From Bacillus atrophaeus (lineage in GTDB: Bacteria; Bacillota; Bacilli; Bacillales; Bacillaceae), in contig NZ_LSBB01000018.1 in the NCBI RefSeq assembly GCF_001584335.1, positions 555,506 to 619,505 of the forward strand: a DNA stretch of 64,000 bases, read 5' to 3'. The translations under genes were made by a program, and so were the position numbers. A model generated the notes under the pieces. It had not been told where the DNA came from. It worked only from the letters and a program-made list of their open reading frames with translations, and ran no database searches. Numbering within the stretch: position 1 is the stretch's first letter; each line of letters starts with the position of its first letter. Positions 1-10,174 of this stretch are shown piece after piece.

Positions 1-51
1 AACGAGAAGATGCTAACCGACGGTGAAGTTGACAGTACTTTCGTTTTTAAT

Positions 52-414
52 TCATTTTTTTGCATATTTGCTGTTTAGTTCAATTTTGATTTTCTTTACT
101 TCGAGCAAATAAGTGATACATGAGGCTTTAAAGAGGTGAGGATTGATACGGCGGCTGAGGATATCAGTTAGTACATCTGAACAAAAATCGTCTGCCCATG
201 ATTTTGACATTTGTTTTGGTTGTCCGACATGTTGAGTAGTGAAGAGGTACTCATGATCATAACCGCGTTTTTCATGCCAAAGCTTCAGATCTTCAAGAGC
301 CTCCGTATTGATCATATATCCTAAAGGCTTTCCTTCGCCTTTTCCTTTCCCGTATACATGCTGCCAGATGAGCCATTCTATAGATATCAGATGATGACAT
401 GGTACAACAAAGCT
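52..414 (-). pseudogene. tyrosine recombinase (phage integrase) C-terminal fragment
   Basis: The reading frame is open from about 414 down to the stop at 52, but only the stretch from 315 has a start codon. Its end reads INPHLFKASCITYLLE and then IELNSKYAKK, which resembles the catalytic HxxR/K region and the following IELVSKYVAHH-type segment of phage-type tyrosine recombinases. The frame stops within that segment, in an A-rich run, so the final His and the nucleophilic Tyr are missing. The N-terminal core-binding domain is also absent. I read it as a decayed integrase left by a mobile element beside the phytase gene. The family call rests on motif resemblance only. Confidence 0.5.
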
Positions 415-483
415 TTAACAAATTGTTCACTATGGATTGGCGGCCAGAAGATATTTTTACAGAAAAATTACATTTATCTCACA
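415..483 (+). promoter_or_regulatory. PhoP-box-like hexamer repeats upstream of phytase
   Basis: TTAACA at 415 and TTCACT at 426 are 11 bp apart. TTTACA at 456, ATTACA at 467 and CTCACA at 478 are again spaced 11 bp apart. PhoP of Bacillus binds repeated TT(A/C/T)ACA-like hexamers with about 5 bp between them, and phytase genes of this group are known PhoP targets. The candidate -10, TAAAAT at 505-510, lies just downstream. The direct repeats are seen; phosphate-starvation control is inferred. Confidence 0.6.
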
Positions 484-531
484 AAAGACAGGTTACTAGT
501 ATTGTAAAATAAGCGGTATAAATCATCATAG

Positions 532-1701
<1,170 letters not shown>

Positions 1702-1754
1702 GGCAGCAAAAAGCAGTGACAAGCCAAGCTGTTTTTCTATAAAACGCATAAATG

Positions 1755-1788
1755 AAAAAATCGTTCATTGAATAATGAACGATTTTTT
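1755..1788. terminator. bidirectional terminator phy/cgeB
   Basis: Stem TCGTTCATT/AATGAACGA with an A-run before and a T-run after. It serves phy and overlaps the stop codon of the converging cgeB. Confidence 0.9.
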
Positions 1789-2737
1789 AACAATTTAAAT
1801 GAATATGTGAGAGTTTAGCCGGAAGCTCATCAAACGTATTGGCTGGAATTGTCTCTTTATAATTCAGTGCCGCGGCTTTTTTTCGTTCTTCAGGGTGCTC
1901 CAGGTAATATGCTGCTTTACGCTTAAAATCGTTTATTCCGTGATAAGAAACAAAGGATGAAAAGGGACTTGCCGCAGGAAGATCTACGAGCTGAAACGCT
2001 TCACAAGCTGCGATGTCAAAGCTTCGGTTATTTAAGCTGATATTTTGAATGGACTTCTGGTTTTTATTGAACGCAAAATGGTACGGCCTGTGCGGATTAA
2101 TGACAATGTCCGCGCTGTTATAATAATGAACCGCCTTTTCAGGGCTGATCCATTGGTCGATAATATCCACATTTGACTGTTTGATTGTTTTTTTATGAAG
2201 ATATTTTCGCCACTCCTTGCCGATCAACCGTATGGTGAACGGAAGATTCGCTGTCTCCTTGATAAGCTGAACCCGGTTAGGATAAGGATAGCCGATAAGC
2301 AGCAGGTTAGAATGGCAGGAAGTTTCCGTATTGAGTTTTTTGAAAAGCCGCTGGTTTGTGGGAATGGGCATATAATAAACGTGGGGGCAGCCTAATTCCC
2401 GGTAAACATCGGCTGAATTTTGGTCAATGGTCAATATCACATCTGCATGCGGTATGACTTGCAGGCTGATATCTGTATAAAAAGGGTCTTCTGTAAGCCA
2501 GACATACACGGGAATACCCTCAATCTTTAACCAGGTCAGCCATTCAGAAGGGACTCTATCTCCGACCATAATGACAGCAAAATCCGGCTGGAATGATTTG
2601 ATGCTGCGGGCTGATTGCGCATCAAGATCAAGTGAAGAAAGGAGCCTCATGGGAGAATGTAGAAAACCTTCTTCAATCCAGCGGTCAAAATAGCTGTATA
2701 TCCCCTTATATCCCGAACGGATATACAAGACGTTCAT
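1787..2737 (-). CDS. cgeB: spore maturation protein CgeB (glycosyltransferase-like)
   Basis: 316 residues, close to the ~317 of B. subtilis CgeB. The C-terminal half has the DUF3880/glycosyltransferase-type layout seen in CgeB (NLLLIGYPYPNRVQLIKE, then HYYNSADIVINPHRP, SFDIAACEAFQLVDLP). CgeB is needed for the outermost glycosylated spore layer and is made late in the mother cell under sigma-K. It follows cgeA by 8 bp on the same strand. The spacer shows no strong Shine-Dalgarno, so translation may depend on cgeA. The enzymatic substrate is unknown; glycosyl transfer is inferred from the fold. Confidence 0.9.
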   Translation of the reverse strand: MNVLYIRSGYKGIYSYFDRWIEEGFLHSPMRLLSSLDLDAQSARSIKSFQPDFAVIMVGDRVPSEWLTWLKIEGIPVYVWLTEDPFYTDISLQVIPHADVILTIDQNSADVYRELGCPHVYYMPIPTNQRLFKKLNTETSCHSNLLLIGYPYPNRVQLIKETANLPFTIRLIGKEWRKYLHKKTIKQSNVDIIDQWISPEKAVHYYNSADIVINPHRPYHFAFNKNQKSIQNISLNNRSFDIAACEAFQLVDLPAASPFSSFVSYHGINDFKRKAAYYLEHPEERKKAAALNYKETIPANTFDELPAKLSHIHLNC

Positions 2738-2745
2738 AAAAGGGA

Positions 2746-3165
2746 TTACGTAGTGAACGTAACGCTTTCTACTTTATCTACATCAAGCAATGTAGTGGCT
2801 GAACCAGTCGGAGTGACGGAAGCTTCTTGCGTGACATATACAATGCCGTGGATTTGGTCAAATGCAACAAATTGAACAGGTCCGATCATGTCTCCTGAAT
2901 CCATCACAATGCTGATTACAGTTCCCGGTGTAATTCTAGCAAAAATCCATCTGGCCGGTAAGGACGTATCCAAGGCTGATACATCGCTTGCGGCTTCTGC
3001 TTCAGCAGCCGCATCTACTTTATTGTCTACCGCTGCTTCTAATAATTCTTTAATTTTGTTTTCCACGTTATCTCCTCCACTTTCAGTTGTCGTTCCATTA
3101 TTAAAAAAGGGGATCAATAAACTTTTAATGAGATCCTTTTTCAACTGCAGAAAATCATTGCTCAT
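2746..3165 (-). CDS. cgeA: spore surface protein CgeA
   Basis: 139 residues starting at ATG after a strong AAAGGAGGTG. The N-terminus ([17 protein letters not shown]) is helical. It is followed by an Ala/Asp/Glu-rich linker ([18 protein letters not shown]) and a beta-rich end ([31 protein letters not shown]). CgeA is a component of the spore crust/outermost layer and affects spore surface properties. It is first gene of cgeAB, divergent from cgeCDE, so the ~200 bp between cgeA and cgeC should carry the late-sporulation (sigma-K, GerE) promoters. I could not assign those boxes with confidence. Confidence 0.92.
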   Translation of the reverse strand: MSNDFLQLKKDLIKSLLIPFFNNGTTTESGGDNVENKIKELLEAAVDNKVDAAAEAEAASDVSALDTSLPARWIFARITPGTVISIVMDSGDMIGPVQFVAFDQIHGIVYVTQEASVTPTGSATTLLDVDKVESVTFTT

Positions 3166-3374
3166 TTACACATACACCTCCTTTTATCTTTTTAGAACTC
3201 ACGATTATTCATATTCCGCTGCCTGTGAATTGGCATGAGACGAACGCCGTTATCAAGCGTATTTTTCATATTTAATCAAATCGCTGATTTTTAAAAGAGG
3301 CGGTTATAGCCTATGCGTATGTTCGCTTTTTCCATATGCTGATAAAGATTACAAGCATGAAGGAGAGGGGTTTT

Positions 3375-3680
3375 TTGGATTCGGAAGCAATTGTGAACGG
3401 TGAGGAATTTGAAAAGGAATTATATGTTGTCCTGCTTTTACTGATTTTGTTATTACGTCAGACAGATCCGTCTGAACCGGTTTCAGACCTTCGGAAGCAG
3501 CTTGTTCTAGCGAAAGAACTCGGAATCCCGGTTTCAAGAGTGAATCTTATCAATGGAGACACTCTGCAAAACGTTATTGTGAAAGAAGTGCTGAGCGATT
3601 TGGCAGTGTTTCAAAATCCACTGAATAACACCAGATCAAACGTGGCACTCTCAAGTATTGTAAGCTGGGGTGCATTTTAA
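3375..3680 (+). CDS. cgeC: spore maturation protein CgeC
   Basis: The TTG start at 3375 sits behind AAGGAGAGGGG and gives 101 residues, the B. subtilis CgeC length. A longer reading from 3336 lacks a ribosome site. The middle is strongly hydrophobic (ELYVVLLLLILLLRQTDPSEP). The C-terminal half resembles CgeA-like surface proteins in style (GDTLQNVIVKEVLSDLAVFQN). It is first gene of cgeCDE, which acts in maturation of the outer spore layer. Biochemical role unknown. Confidence 0.88.
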   Translation: MDSEAIVNGEEFEKELYVVLLLLILLLRQTDPSEPVSDLRKQLVLAKELGIPVSRVNLINGDTLQNVIVKEVLSDLAVFQNPLNNTRSNVALSSIVSWGAF

Positions 3681-3734
3681 CATTGAGGCCAAGGCTCCGT
3701 TTTTACGGAGCTGTTTTTGATAGGAGGATGGGAG

Positions 3735-5015
3735 ATGGGGGAGAAAGTTTCAATCATTTTAACAAGTTATAACAAACCCTCTTATTTACAAAAAGCAATT
3801 GAAAGTGTGGTCAATCAAACTCACGCTGATTGGGAGCTTTTTTTAATGGATGATCATTCAAATGAAGAAACCTCTGCTGTCATTCAAACGTACTTACATG
3901 ATACACGCATTCAGTATTATAACAGTTTTATTCAGCACTCCGAGCGAATGAAAACAGCCAGATATGCCACATTAATTAACCATGCGCTTTCTTTTATTAC
4001 AGGGGATTATGTATCCTATCTGACCGATGATACGATCTATCATCATGAAAGGCTCAGCCGGATGCTGCAGGTGTTCCGGAATGACCCGGCAGCGCAAGCG
4101 GTTTATTCAATGCAAAAGGTCGTTCATATAAACGAGCGTGGAGAGGAAGCTCTTCATTTTTACAGGCAGGCGCCGGGAGTGCTGAATAATGCCGCGTTTC
4201 AAGTGGACCATTGCTCTGTGATGCACAGGAGAGAATTGCTTGAAAAAGTCAAACTTCAATATGGGAGCTATTGGGACGATCATGTCATGCATTGGAATCA
4301 CGGAGATTCAATTTTTTGGAGCAGATTGAACACATTTGTTCCTTTTATGCCGATAAATGAAGTATTGGACACAACCTATAAAACACCTGATTCTTTTCAA
4401 AATGCGAACCAGTGTCTTCCTGATGTTTTAATTGATGGGTCTTTTGTGAAGGGAACTGACCAAAAGGTGTACGTGCTTGATCAAGATACCCGGCATCCCG
4501 TCGGGGAAAGATGGCACTCCGTTTATTCGGGGAGGACTGTCATTATTCCCGACCCGTATTTATTTCAATACCAAATAGGAAAAAGCGTTCATATTCCGAA
4601 TTATATGCTCGTCAAAGGGCCGGATCAGCCGGATGTATTTTATATAGAAGGAGGAAGAAAAAGACGTATAGAGAACCAGTATGCATTTCACTTCTACCAA
4701 TTTAAAAGAAAAGATATTTTGGCTGTTCACCAAGACGAGCTGGAGTCGGTGCCCGACGGTCAACCGATCAGCCAAGGGAGATCAGGTCTGATGATTAATC
4801 CTCCTGGACGCAGGCTGTTTCTGATCGGCCGCGAACTGTTCTTATTTTTAAACGGCATGTTCCATCCAATAGATACTAGAGTCGCAAAACGATTCTTCTT
4901 ACATCAGAAACCAACCGCCATTTCTTTCTGTAAAATCAAACAATTTCCAATTGGAAAGCCGTTTCGTCCGTTGTACGATGAGATTATAAAGAAATTAAGT
5001 ATCAAAATTGACTAA
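3735..5015 (+). CDS. cgeD: spore maturation protein CgeD, family 2 glycosyltransferase
   Basis: The ATG at 3735 follows TAGGAGGATGGGAG and yields 426 residues, as in B. subtilis. The first ~230 residues are a GT-A glycosyltransferase domain: VSIILTSYNKPSYLQKAIES at the N-terminus, LFLMDDHS, then YVSYLTDDTIYHHERL carrying the DDD-like metal-binding region. A C-terminal region of ~190 residues has repeats with VYVLDQDTRHPVGE-like and FYIEGGRKRRIENQYAF-like motifs, probably a surface-recognition part. Together with CgeB it probably glycosylates the spore crust. The sugar and acceptor cannot be told. Confidence 0.92.
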   Translation: MGEKVSIILTSYNKPSYLQKAIESVVNQTHADWELFLMDDHSNEETSAVIQTYLHDTRIQYYNSFIQHSERMKTARYATLINHALSFITGDYVSYLTDDTIYHHERLSRMLQVFRNDPAAQAVYSMQKVVHINERGEEALHFYRQAPGVLNNAAFQVDHCSVMHRRELLEKVKLQYGSYWDDHVMHWNHGDSIFWSRLNTFVPFMPINEVLDTTYKTPDSFQNANQCLPDVLIDGSFVKGTDQKVYVLDQDTRHPVGERWHSVYSGRTVIIPDPYLFQYQIGKSVHIPNYMLVKGPDQPDVFYIEGGRKRRIENQYAFHFYQFKRKDILAVHQDELESVPDGQPISQGRSGLMINPPGRRLFLIGRELFLFLNGMFHPIDTRVAKRFFLHQKPTAISFCKIKQFPIGKPFRPLYDEIIKKLSIKID

Positions 5016-5052
5016 ATCAGACAGCCGTATGTTGAGGATGAAGGAGACATTC

Positions 5053-5832
5053 ATGACAGAACATTATTCGAAAACAGAAAAACAATATTTATCATTAACT
5101 TCTGTATTCAAACCATTTGAGCAATACAGTGTTTATAGTGACCCTGATCTTCCGCAAATTTTTTCGCATAATTTTGTACAGCTGCGCGCTTCGTTTCCGT
5201 TAAATAGCTTGCTTTCATTTCTGCCTTCAGTATCCGGATTGTTAAATACCAATTATATTCATCTGAAGGCTTCGCCGCAGCATACCTTTCCGCTTGTTTT
5301 GAAGCAATCACTTGTAAAAAACGGATTTGTGGTTGAAGATGAATTATTCTACAGCATTCAGCTTGATCATTGGGGCAAACGGGCAGGGCATCCGCTGACA
5401 GGCTGGGGGACGAAAAAAAGCCTTGCGGACGGCTCTTCTATTATGAAAATTTATGACTCTCTCTATATAAGCGAAGCAATTGCAGAAAAAAAATTACAGC
5501 GGAAATATCCTTTTTATCAATCAGGGAAGATTTTGCTCGTTGTTTGTTACAGCGATTCAACACAAAAAATACCGATTGGCTGCGGAGAGCTGTTTATCAA
5601 TTCAAAAGAAAAAACGGCAAAAATTGAAGAGGTCGCCATTTTGGATCAGTTTCAAAGAAAAGGGTACGGCACCATTTTGATTGGGGAGATGCTTTCCGCT
5701 GCAAAAGCCTTTGGTATGCATTCTGCCTATCTTGTTACATCAAGTCTTGGCGGGGCCGGCCTTTTTTATGAAAAACTCCGGTTTGAAAAATATCAGCGGA
5801 TGCATACTGTATTTCATTATTTTCTTACATAA
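5053..5832 (+). CDS. cgeE: spore maturation protein CgeE, GNAT acetyltransferase
   Basis: The ATG at 5053 follows AAGGAGACATTC and gives 259 residues, the B. subtilis length. The C-terminal ~100 residues are a GNAT domain: IEEVAILDQFQRKGYGTILIGEMLSAAKAFGMHSAYLVTS, with the Q-x-x-G-x-G acetyl-CoA loop at QRKGYG and a terminal LFYEKLRFEKYQRM motif. Third gene of cgeCDE. A role in modifying a spore-surface sugar or protein is inferred. Confidence 0.9.
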   Translation: MTEHYSKTEKQYLSLTSVFKPFEQYSVYSDPDLPQIFSHNFVQLRASFPLNSLLSFLPSVSGLLNTNYIHLKASPQHTFPLVLKQSLVKNGFVVEDELFYSIQLDHWGKRAGHPLTGWGTKKSLADGSSIMKIYDSLYISEAIAEKKLQRKYPFYQSGKILLVVCYSDSTQKIPIGCGELFINSKEKTAKIEEVAILDQFQRKGYGTILIGEMLSAAKAFGMHSAYLVTSSLGGAGLFYEKLRFEKYQRMHTVFHYFLT

Positions 5833-5910
5833 CTGGGCAAATGCACAAACCATTTGGGACTTGGCCCGCATAGAATGCCGTATATCGTGATAAGAAAGGA
5901 TTGATACTTG

Positions 5911-6039
5911 ATGCACAGTTACGGCTGTTATGATTATGGTTACAGTTATGGCGGGTTCGGCTGCGGGAAAAATACGTTTGTATTGATTGTCGTATTATTT
6001 ATTTTATTAATCATCGTTGGTGCCGCGTTTATTTGCTAG
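5911..6039 (+). CDS. small YjcZ-like sporulation protein
   Basis: 42 residues, with AAGAAAGGA upstream. The first half is Gly/Tyr/Cys-rich ([19 protein letters not shown]). The second half is one hydrophobic membrane segment ([20 protein letters not shown]). This layout is that of the YjcZ/SscA family of tiny spore-associated proteins. It sits between cgeE and a terminator, so it may be co-transcribed with the cge genes. Function not known. Confidence 0.75.
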   Translation: MHSYGCYDYGYSYGGFGCGKNTFVLIVVLFILLIIVGAAFIC

Positions 6040-6058
6040 GAGCATACATCGTGACAAA

Positions 6059-6088
6059 GGGTCTTCCTGACAGGGAAGGCCCTTTTTT
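6059..6088 (+). terminator. rho-independent terminator after the small YjcZ-like gene
   Basis: Stem GGGTCTTCC/GGAAGGCCC (one G-U pair) followed by six T. Confidence 0.85.
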
Positions 6089-6118
6089 GTATTGGCAAAA
6101 AAAGTTTTCACGCGGTAA

Positions 6119-6147
6119 GAATGCCTTCATTCTTACACTCATACAAT
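6119..6147 (+). promoter_or_regulatory. sigma-E-type promoter of the yodT-kamA operon
   Basis: GAATGCC at 6119-6125, a 14-bp spacer, and CATACAAT at 6140-6147. The -10 is a perfect match to the sigma-E consensus CATACAMT, and the -35 matches 5 of 7 positions. It lies 36 bp upstream of yodT. In B. subtilis this operon is reported as mother-cell expressed. Confidence 0.7.
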
Positions 6148-6183
6148 GGAGTAAAAGGGGGCTCGAGGTGAGGGGGAGAAGTT

Positions 6184-7545
6184 ATGAAGAGCTATCTGAT
6201 TAAGCCTGAGCTTGAGGCAGATTATCCGGTTGTCAGCCGTGCAGCAGGTTCATACCTATATGATCAATCCGGAAAAAAATACCTCGATGGCTCATCCGGC
6301 GCGGTGACATGCAATATCGGCCACGGCGTAAAGGATATCACTGATTTGCTGAAGGAACAGCTTGATACCGTTTCATTTGTTTACCGATCACAATTCACAA
6401 GTGAGCCTGCTGAAGACTTGGCGAGGTTATTGGCGAACCAGCTTCCGGGTCATTTGAATTGGTCTTTTTTTGTAAACAGCGGGTCAGAAGCGATCGAAAC
6501 AGCAATGAAAATCGCCATTCAGTATTGGCAGGAAAAACAACAATGGCAAAAATCCATCTTTTTGTCGAGATGGAGTAGTTACCACGGAATAACTTTGGGA
6601 GCGCTTTCATTATCAGGGTTTTATGAAAGAAGATACCGGTTTACTCAAATGATTGAGCGTTACCCGGCGATATCGGCACCTAATCTGTATCGCTCCAGCC
6701 AGGATATGAAGGAAGAGGATTTCGTCCAGGCTGCCGCTCAAGAACTGGACACAGCCATTAAACGAATTGGCAGCCGGTTTATTGCCGGGTTTGTGGCGGA
6801 GCCAATTATCGGTGCCGCGGGAGCCGCCATCACACCTCCCGCAGGGTATTATGAAGCGCTTCAAAGCGTGTGCCTGAAAAATGGTTTGCTGTTTATAGCG
6901 GACGAGGTGATGACGGGGCTTGGCAGAACAGGCAAAATGCTAGCCGCAGAGCATTGGAATACCGTTCCTGATATTGCGGTTTTGGGGAAGGGGATGAGTG
7001 CCGGTTACGCACCAATTGCAGCGGCTGTTGTTTCTGATCCGATTATGGATACCATTAAAAAAGGTTCCGGCGTGATTATGAGCGGGCATACGTATAGCGC
7101 CAATCCCTATTCAGCCAGAGCGGCGCTTGAAGTATTAAAGTATGTAGAAAAACATGATCTATTAAAAAAATCAGAGGAAAAAGGCGAAGTACTGAAGAAA
7201 AAGCTGACAGATCTCATGAACCAGAGTGACATGATCGGCGATGTCCGAGGAAAAGGGTTGCTATTGGGGGTTGAATTTGTCGCAAACAAAAAGACAAAAC
7301 AGACATTCCCGCCTGAGCTGTCAGTGGGGCAGCACATCATCAGCGCGGCAAAAAAGCGCGGGCTGATTATATATCCTGCCAAGCCGGGCATCGATAGCGG
7401 TGAAGGAGACGCCGTGATCATCGCTCCGCCATTTACGATTTCTTCCGCTGAGATGGCAGAGCTTACGGATCTCTTTTCAGACGCCGTCTCAGAAGTAGAA
7501 AAAAAACTTAAAAGGGATTGGAAAACAAATGGCTTCATTAGATAA
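6184..7545 (+). CDS. yodT: class III PLP-dependent aminotransferase YodT
   Basis: 453 residues, start after GAGGTGAGGGGGAGAA. It has the omega-aminotransferase pattern: NSGSEAIETAMKIA near residue 100 (phosphate/substrate loop), FIADEVMTGLGRTGKM (Asp contacting the pyridine nitrogen), and GKGMSAGYAPIAAAV near residue 270 with the Schiff-base Lys. First gene of a tight operon with CoA-transferase subunits, a deacylase, an acetyltransferase and lysine 2,3-aminomutase. From this context I infer it transaminates a beta-lysine derivative, possibly N6-acetyl-beta-lysine, to a 3-oxo acid. Its end overlaps yodS by 17 bp. Confidence 0.9.
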   Translation: MKSYLIKPELEADYPVVSRAAGSYLYDQSGKKYLDGSSGAVTCNIGHGVKDITDLLKEQLDTVSFVYRSQFTSEPAEDLARLLANQLPGHLNWSFFVNSGSEAIETAMKIAIQYWQEKQQWQKSIFLSRWSSYHGITLGALSLSGFYERRYRFTQMIERYPAISAPNLYRSSQDMKEEDFVQAAAQELDTAIKRIGSRFIAGFVAEPIIGAAGAAITPPAGYYEALQSVCLKNGLLFIADEVMTGLGRTGKMLAAEHWNTVPDIAVLGKGMSAGYAPIAAAVVSDPIMDTIKKGSGVIMSGHTYSANPYSARAALEVLKYVEKHDLLKKSEEKGEVLKKKLTDLMNQSDMIGDVRGKGLLLGVEFVANKKTKQTFPPELSVGQHIISAAKKRGLIIYPAKPGIDSGEGDAVIIAPPFTISSAEMAELTDLFSDAVSEVEKKLKRDWKTNGFIR

Positions 7546-8218
7546 AAAGATGGATATTGAAACGGCACTTGCAGACGTACAGGATGAATCCGTGCTGATG
7601 TTCGGCGGATTTGGCGGTGTAGGGTCACCGCCGTCACTTATTGAAGGAATACTAGAAAAAGGTGTGAAGGATTTAACGGTTATTTGTAATGACGCCGGAT
7701 TTCCGCAAATAGGAATCGGCCCGCTCATTGTAAACAAAAGAGTAAAAACCTTGATTGCGTCACATATCGGATCAAATCCGATAGCGGGACAGCAAATGAC
7801 TGACGGAACATTAGAGGTGAAGTTTTCTCCGCAAGGCACGATGGCAGAACGGATTCGAGCGGGAGGCTCCGGCCTTGGCGGCATTTTGACTGACATCGGA
7901 ATAGATAATCAAATGATTTGTGCGCAAAAAGAAACCGTGTCTCTGAATGGAAAGCCGTATTTAATCGAAGAAGCGTTAACGGCTGATTTTGCTTTTATCT
8001 GCGCGCATACCGCAGACGAATTCGGCAATTTGACCTATGACAAAACAGCCCGCAATATGAATCCGCTTATGGCGATGGCTGCCGAGAGAACATTTGCCGA
8101 AGCGGACCGCATTGTCCCGGCAGGAGAGCTTGCAGAAGAGATGATAATCACACCGGGGATTTTCGTGGAGGGCGTCGTGAAAAGCGGAGGGGTGAATTGG
8201 AGATGGGCTTGGGAATAA
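7529..8218 (+). CDS. yodS: 3-oxoacid CoA-transferase subunit A YodS
   Basis: 229 residues, start at ATG after AAAAGGGATTGG, inside the end of yodT. The glycine-rich N-terminal loop VLMFGGFGGVGSPPSLIEG and the later ERIRAGGSGLGGILTDIG are typical of the alpha subunit of SCOT/AtoD-type family I CoA transferases. It overlaps yodR by 16 bp, consistent with an alpha-beta complex. It would move CoA from an acyl-CoA to a 3-oxo acid produced by YodT; the exact substrate is inferred from the operon. Confidence 0.9.
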   Translation: MASLDKKMDIETALADVQDESVLMFGGFGGVGSPPSLIEGILEKGVKDLTVICNDAGFPQIGIGPLIVNKRVKTLIASHIGSNPIAGQQMTDGTLEVKFSPQGTMAERIRAGGSGLGGILTDIGIDNQMICAQKETVSLNGKPYLIEEALTADFAFICAHTADEFGNLTYDKTARNMNPLMAMAAERTFAEADRIVPAGELAEEMIITPGIFVEGVVKSGGVNWRWAWE

Positions 8219-8856
8219 AGGAGAGAGAGCTGATAGCAAGGCGTGCTGCTTGTGAAATCACATCAGGGATGACGGTGAATCTGGGCATCGGCATTCCGTC
8301 ATTAGTGCCGAATTTTTTGCCGTCTGAAACGAAGGTAATGCTTCAGGCCGAAAATGGAGTCCTCGGCATTGGCGGAAGCCCGGAGAAGGGGCAGGAAGAC
8401 AAAAACCTTTGCAATGCCGCAGGCTACCCTGTCAGCGCTGTAAAAGGAGCGTCTTATTTCGATACTTGTCTGTCCTTTGCCATGATCAGAAAAGGCGCTA
8501 TAGATATTACCATTTTAGGGTCTCTGCAAGTGAGCCGGCATGGTGATCTGGCTAATTGGCTCGTTCCGGGGAAAAAAGTACCCGGCATGGGAGGTGCCAT
8601 GGAGCTTGCGCAAAAAGCGAAAAAAGTAGTGGTCGTCATGAGCCATACAGATCATCAAGGGAAACCGAAATTAGTGGAAAAGTGCACATTGCCGCTGACT
8701 GCTGCGGGCTGTGTTGATCTCATTATTACCGATAAGGCGGTAATTGCTGTAGAACAACGTCAATTTGTATTAAAAGAGCTTATGAATGGCGCGACATCAG
8801 AAGAAGTCATTGAGCTGACCGCTGCCGAACTCAAGATAGACGTACCTTTTACTTAA
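8203..8856 (+). CDS. yodR: 3-oxoacid CoA-transferase subunit B YodR
   Basis: The ATG at 8203, behind GGAGGGGTGAATTGGAG, gives 217 residues as in B. subtilis; a TTG six bases earlier is possible. The catalytic Glu is in [11 protein letters not shown], near residue 50, the signature of the beta subunit of family I CoA transferases. [18 protein letters not shown] and [20 protein letters not shown] are further family landmarks. Pairs with YodS. Confidence 0.9.
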   Translation: MGLGIKERELIARRAACEITSGMTVNLGIGIPSLVPNFLPSETKVMLQAENGVLGIGGSPEKGQEDKNLCNAAGYPVSAVKGASYFDTCLSFAMIRKGAIDITILGSLQVSRHGDLANWLVPGKKVPGMGGAMELAQKAKKVVVVMSHTDHQGKPKLVEKCTLPLTAAGCVDLIITDKAVIAVEQRQFVLKELMNGATSEEVIELTAAELKIDVPFT

Positions 8857-8869
8857 AGGAGGACTGCGC

Positions 8870-10174
8870 ATGCAGCAAATTGAAAAACAGGTTGTTGACT
8901 GGCTGGATAATCATCTGGCCAAAGCCATCCGTCTTCTCAAAAGACTGGTCGGCGAAAAAAGTACGTTTGGAGCGGAATTCAACGCCCAGGCCATTGTCCT
9001 TGAGAAGCTGCGGCAATTCAAGATGGATATTGATGTATGGGAACCGAGCCTGAAGCAATTAAAACAGCATCCGTATTTCAAATCAGACCGGACTGATTTT
9101 AGCGAAAGCCCAAACATTGTCGCTAAAAAAGCAGGAGAAAGCAACGGAAGGTCCCTGATTTTGAATGGGCATATCGATGTTGTGCCCGCAGGAGACATAA
9201 AAGCATGGAAGTCTGAGCCTTTTCAGGCCGCGGAGGAAAACGGGAGAATTTACGGCCGCGGTTCTACTGATATGAAGGGAGGCAATACAGCCCTTCTTTT
9301 TGCATTAGAAGCGCTGCACGCCTGCGGTGTCAAATTGAAGGGAGATTTATTTTTTCAAAGTGTTGTAGACGAAGAGTGCGGCGGCGCAGGAACGCTGTCG
9401 GCCATTATGAGAGGCTATCGGGCTGATGGGGCGCTTATTCCGGAACCCACTAATATGAAGCTATTCATCAAACAGCAAGGCTCACTATGGTTCCGTATAA
9501 CTGTTAAAGGTTTATCGGCGCATGGCGGCACACGCTATGAAGGAGTGAGCGCCATCGAAAAAAGCATGCATGTCATCTCAGCCCTTCAAGAGCTGGAAAA
9601 AGTCCGAAATGCCAGAATCTCTGATCCGCTTTATGAAGGCATCCCGATTCCGGTCCCTATAAATGTAGGCTCTATCGCGGGCGGTGAGTGGCCTTCTTCA
9701 GTATGCGACCGGGCAGTCATCCAAGGAAGATGCGGAATCGCGCCCCACGAAAAACCCGAAGCGGTGAAAGAGGAAATGACAAACTGGCTGAAGGATTTAG
9801 AGTATCGTGATGAATGGTTTAAACGCCACCCTGTCAAGCTCGAATGGTACGGCGCTCAGTGGCTGCCGAATGACTTGCCGAAAGATCATGATTTGGTGTC
9901 GGTGCTGCAATCATCCTATGAAAAAATTAGACACACTGAACCGGTAATAGAGGCGTCGCCGTGGGGAACGGATGGAGGCTTATTACATCATGCGGCTCAG
10001 ACCCCCGTCATTGTTTTTGGACCCGGTGAAACAAAAACGGCCCATCAGGCGAACGAATATATTGAAATTGAGGCTCTGTTGGAATCTGCTAAAATCATTT
10101 CTCTTTTTATAATGGATTGGTGCGGCATCCATGAGCAAGGGAGTGAAGCGGATGATCAGAGTGATGAAGCGTGA
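8870..10174 (+). CDS. yodQ: M20-family peptidase/deacylase YodQ
   Basis: 434 residues, start after AAGGAGGACTGCGC. ArgE/DapE-type zinc hydrolase: [12 protein letters not shown] (first His and Asp), [10 protein letters not shown] (bridging Asp), DEECGGAGT (catalytic Glu and ligand Glu), a dimerisation domain with [11 protein letters not shown], and the last His in [12 protein letters not shown]. The family removes N-acyl groups from amino acids. In this operon I infer that it deacetylates an acetamido intermediate after the acetyl protecting group added by YodP is no longer needed. Confidence 0.88.
   Translation: MQQIEKQVVDWLDNHLAKAIRLLKRLVGEKSTFGAEFNAQAIVLEKLRQFKMDIDVWEPSLKQLKQHPYFKSDRTDFSESPNIVAKKAGESNGRSLILNGHIDVVPAGDIKAWKSEPFQAAEENGRIYGRGSTDMKGGNTALLFALEALHACGVKLKGDLFFQSVVDEECGGAGTLSAIMRGYRADGALIPEPTNMKLFIKQQGSLWFRITVKGLSAHGGTRYEGVSAIEKSMHVISALQELEKVRNARISDPLYEGIPIPVPINVGSIAGGEWPSSVCDRAVIQGRCGIAPHEKPEAVKEEMTNWLKDLEYRDEWFKRHPVKLEWYGAQWLPNDLPKDHDLVSVLQSSYEKIRHTEPVIEASPWGTDGGLLHHAAQTPVIVFGPGETKTAHQANEYIEIEALLESAKIISLFIMDWCGIHEQGSEADDQSDEA

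Noticed and set aside
3241..3360. Precise sigma-K promoter of cgeC (CATATTTAA at 3267)
   Set aside because: The -10 resembles CATANNNTA, but no -35 AC lies at the required distance; not called.
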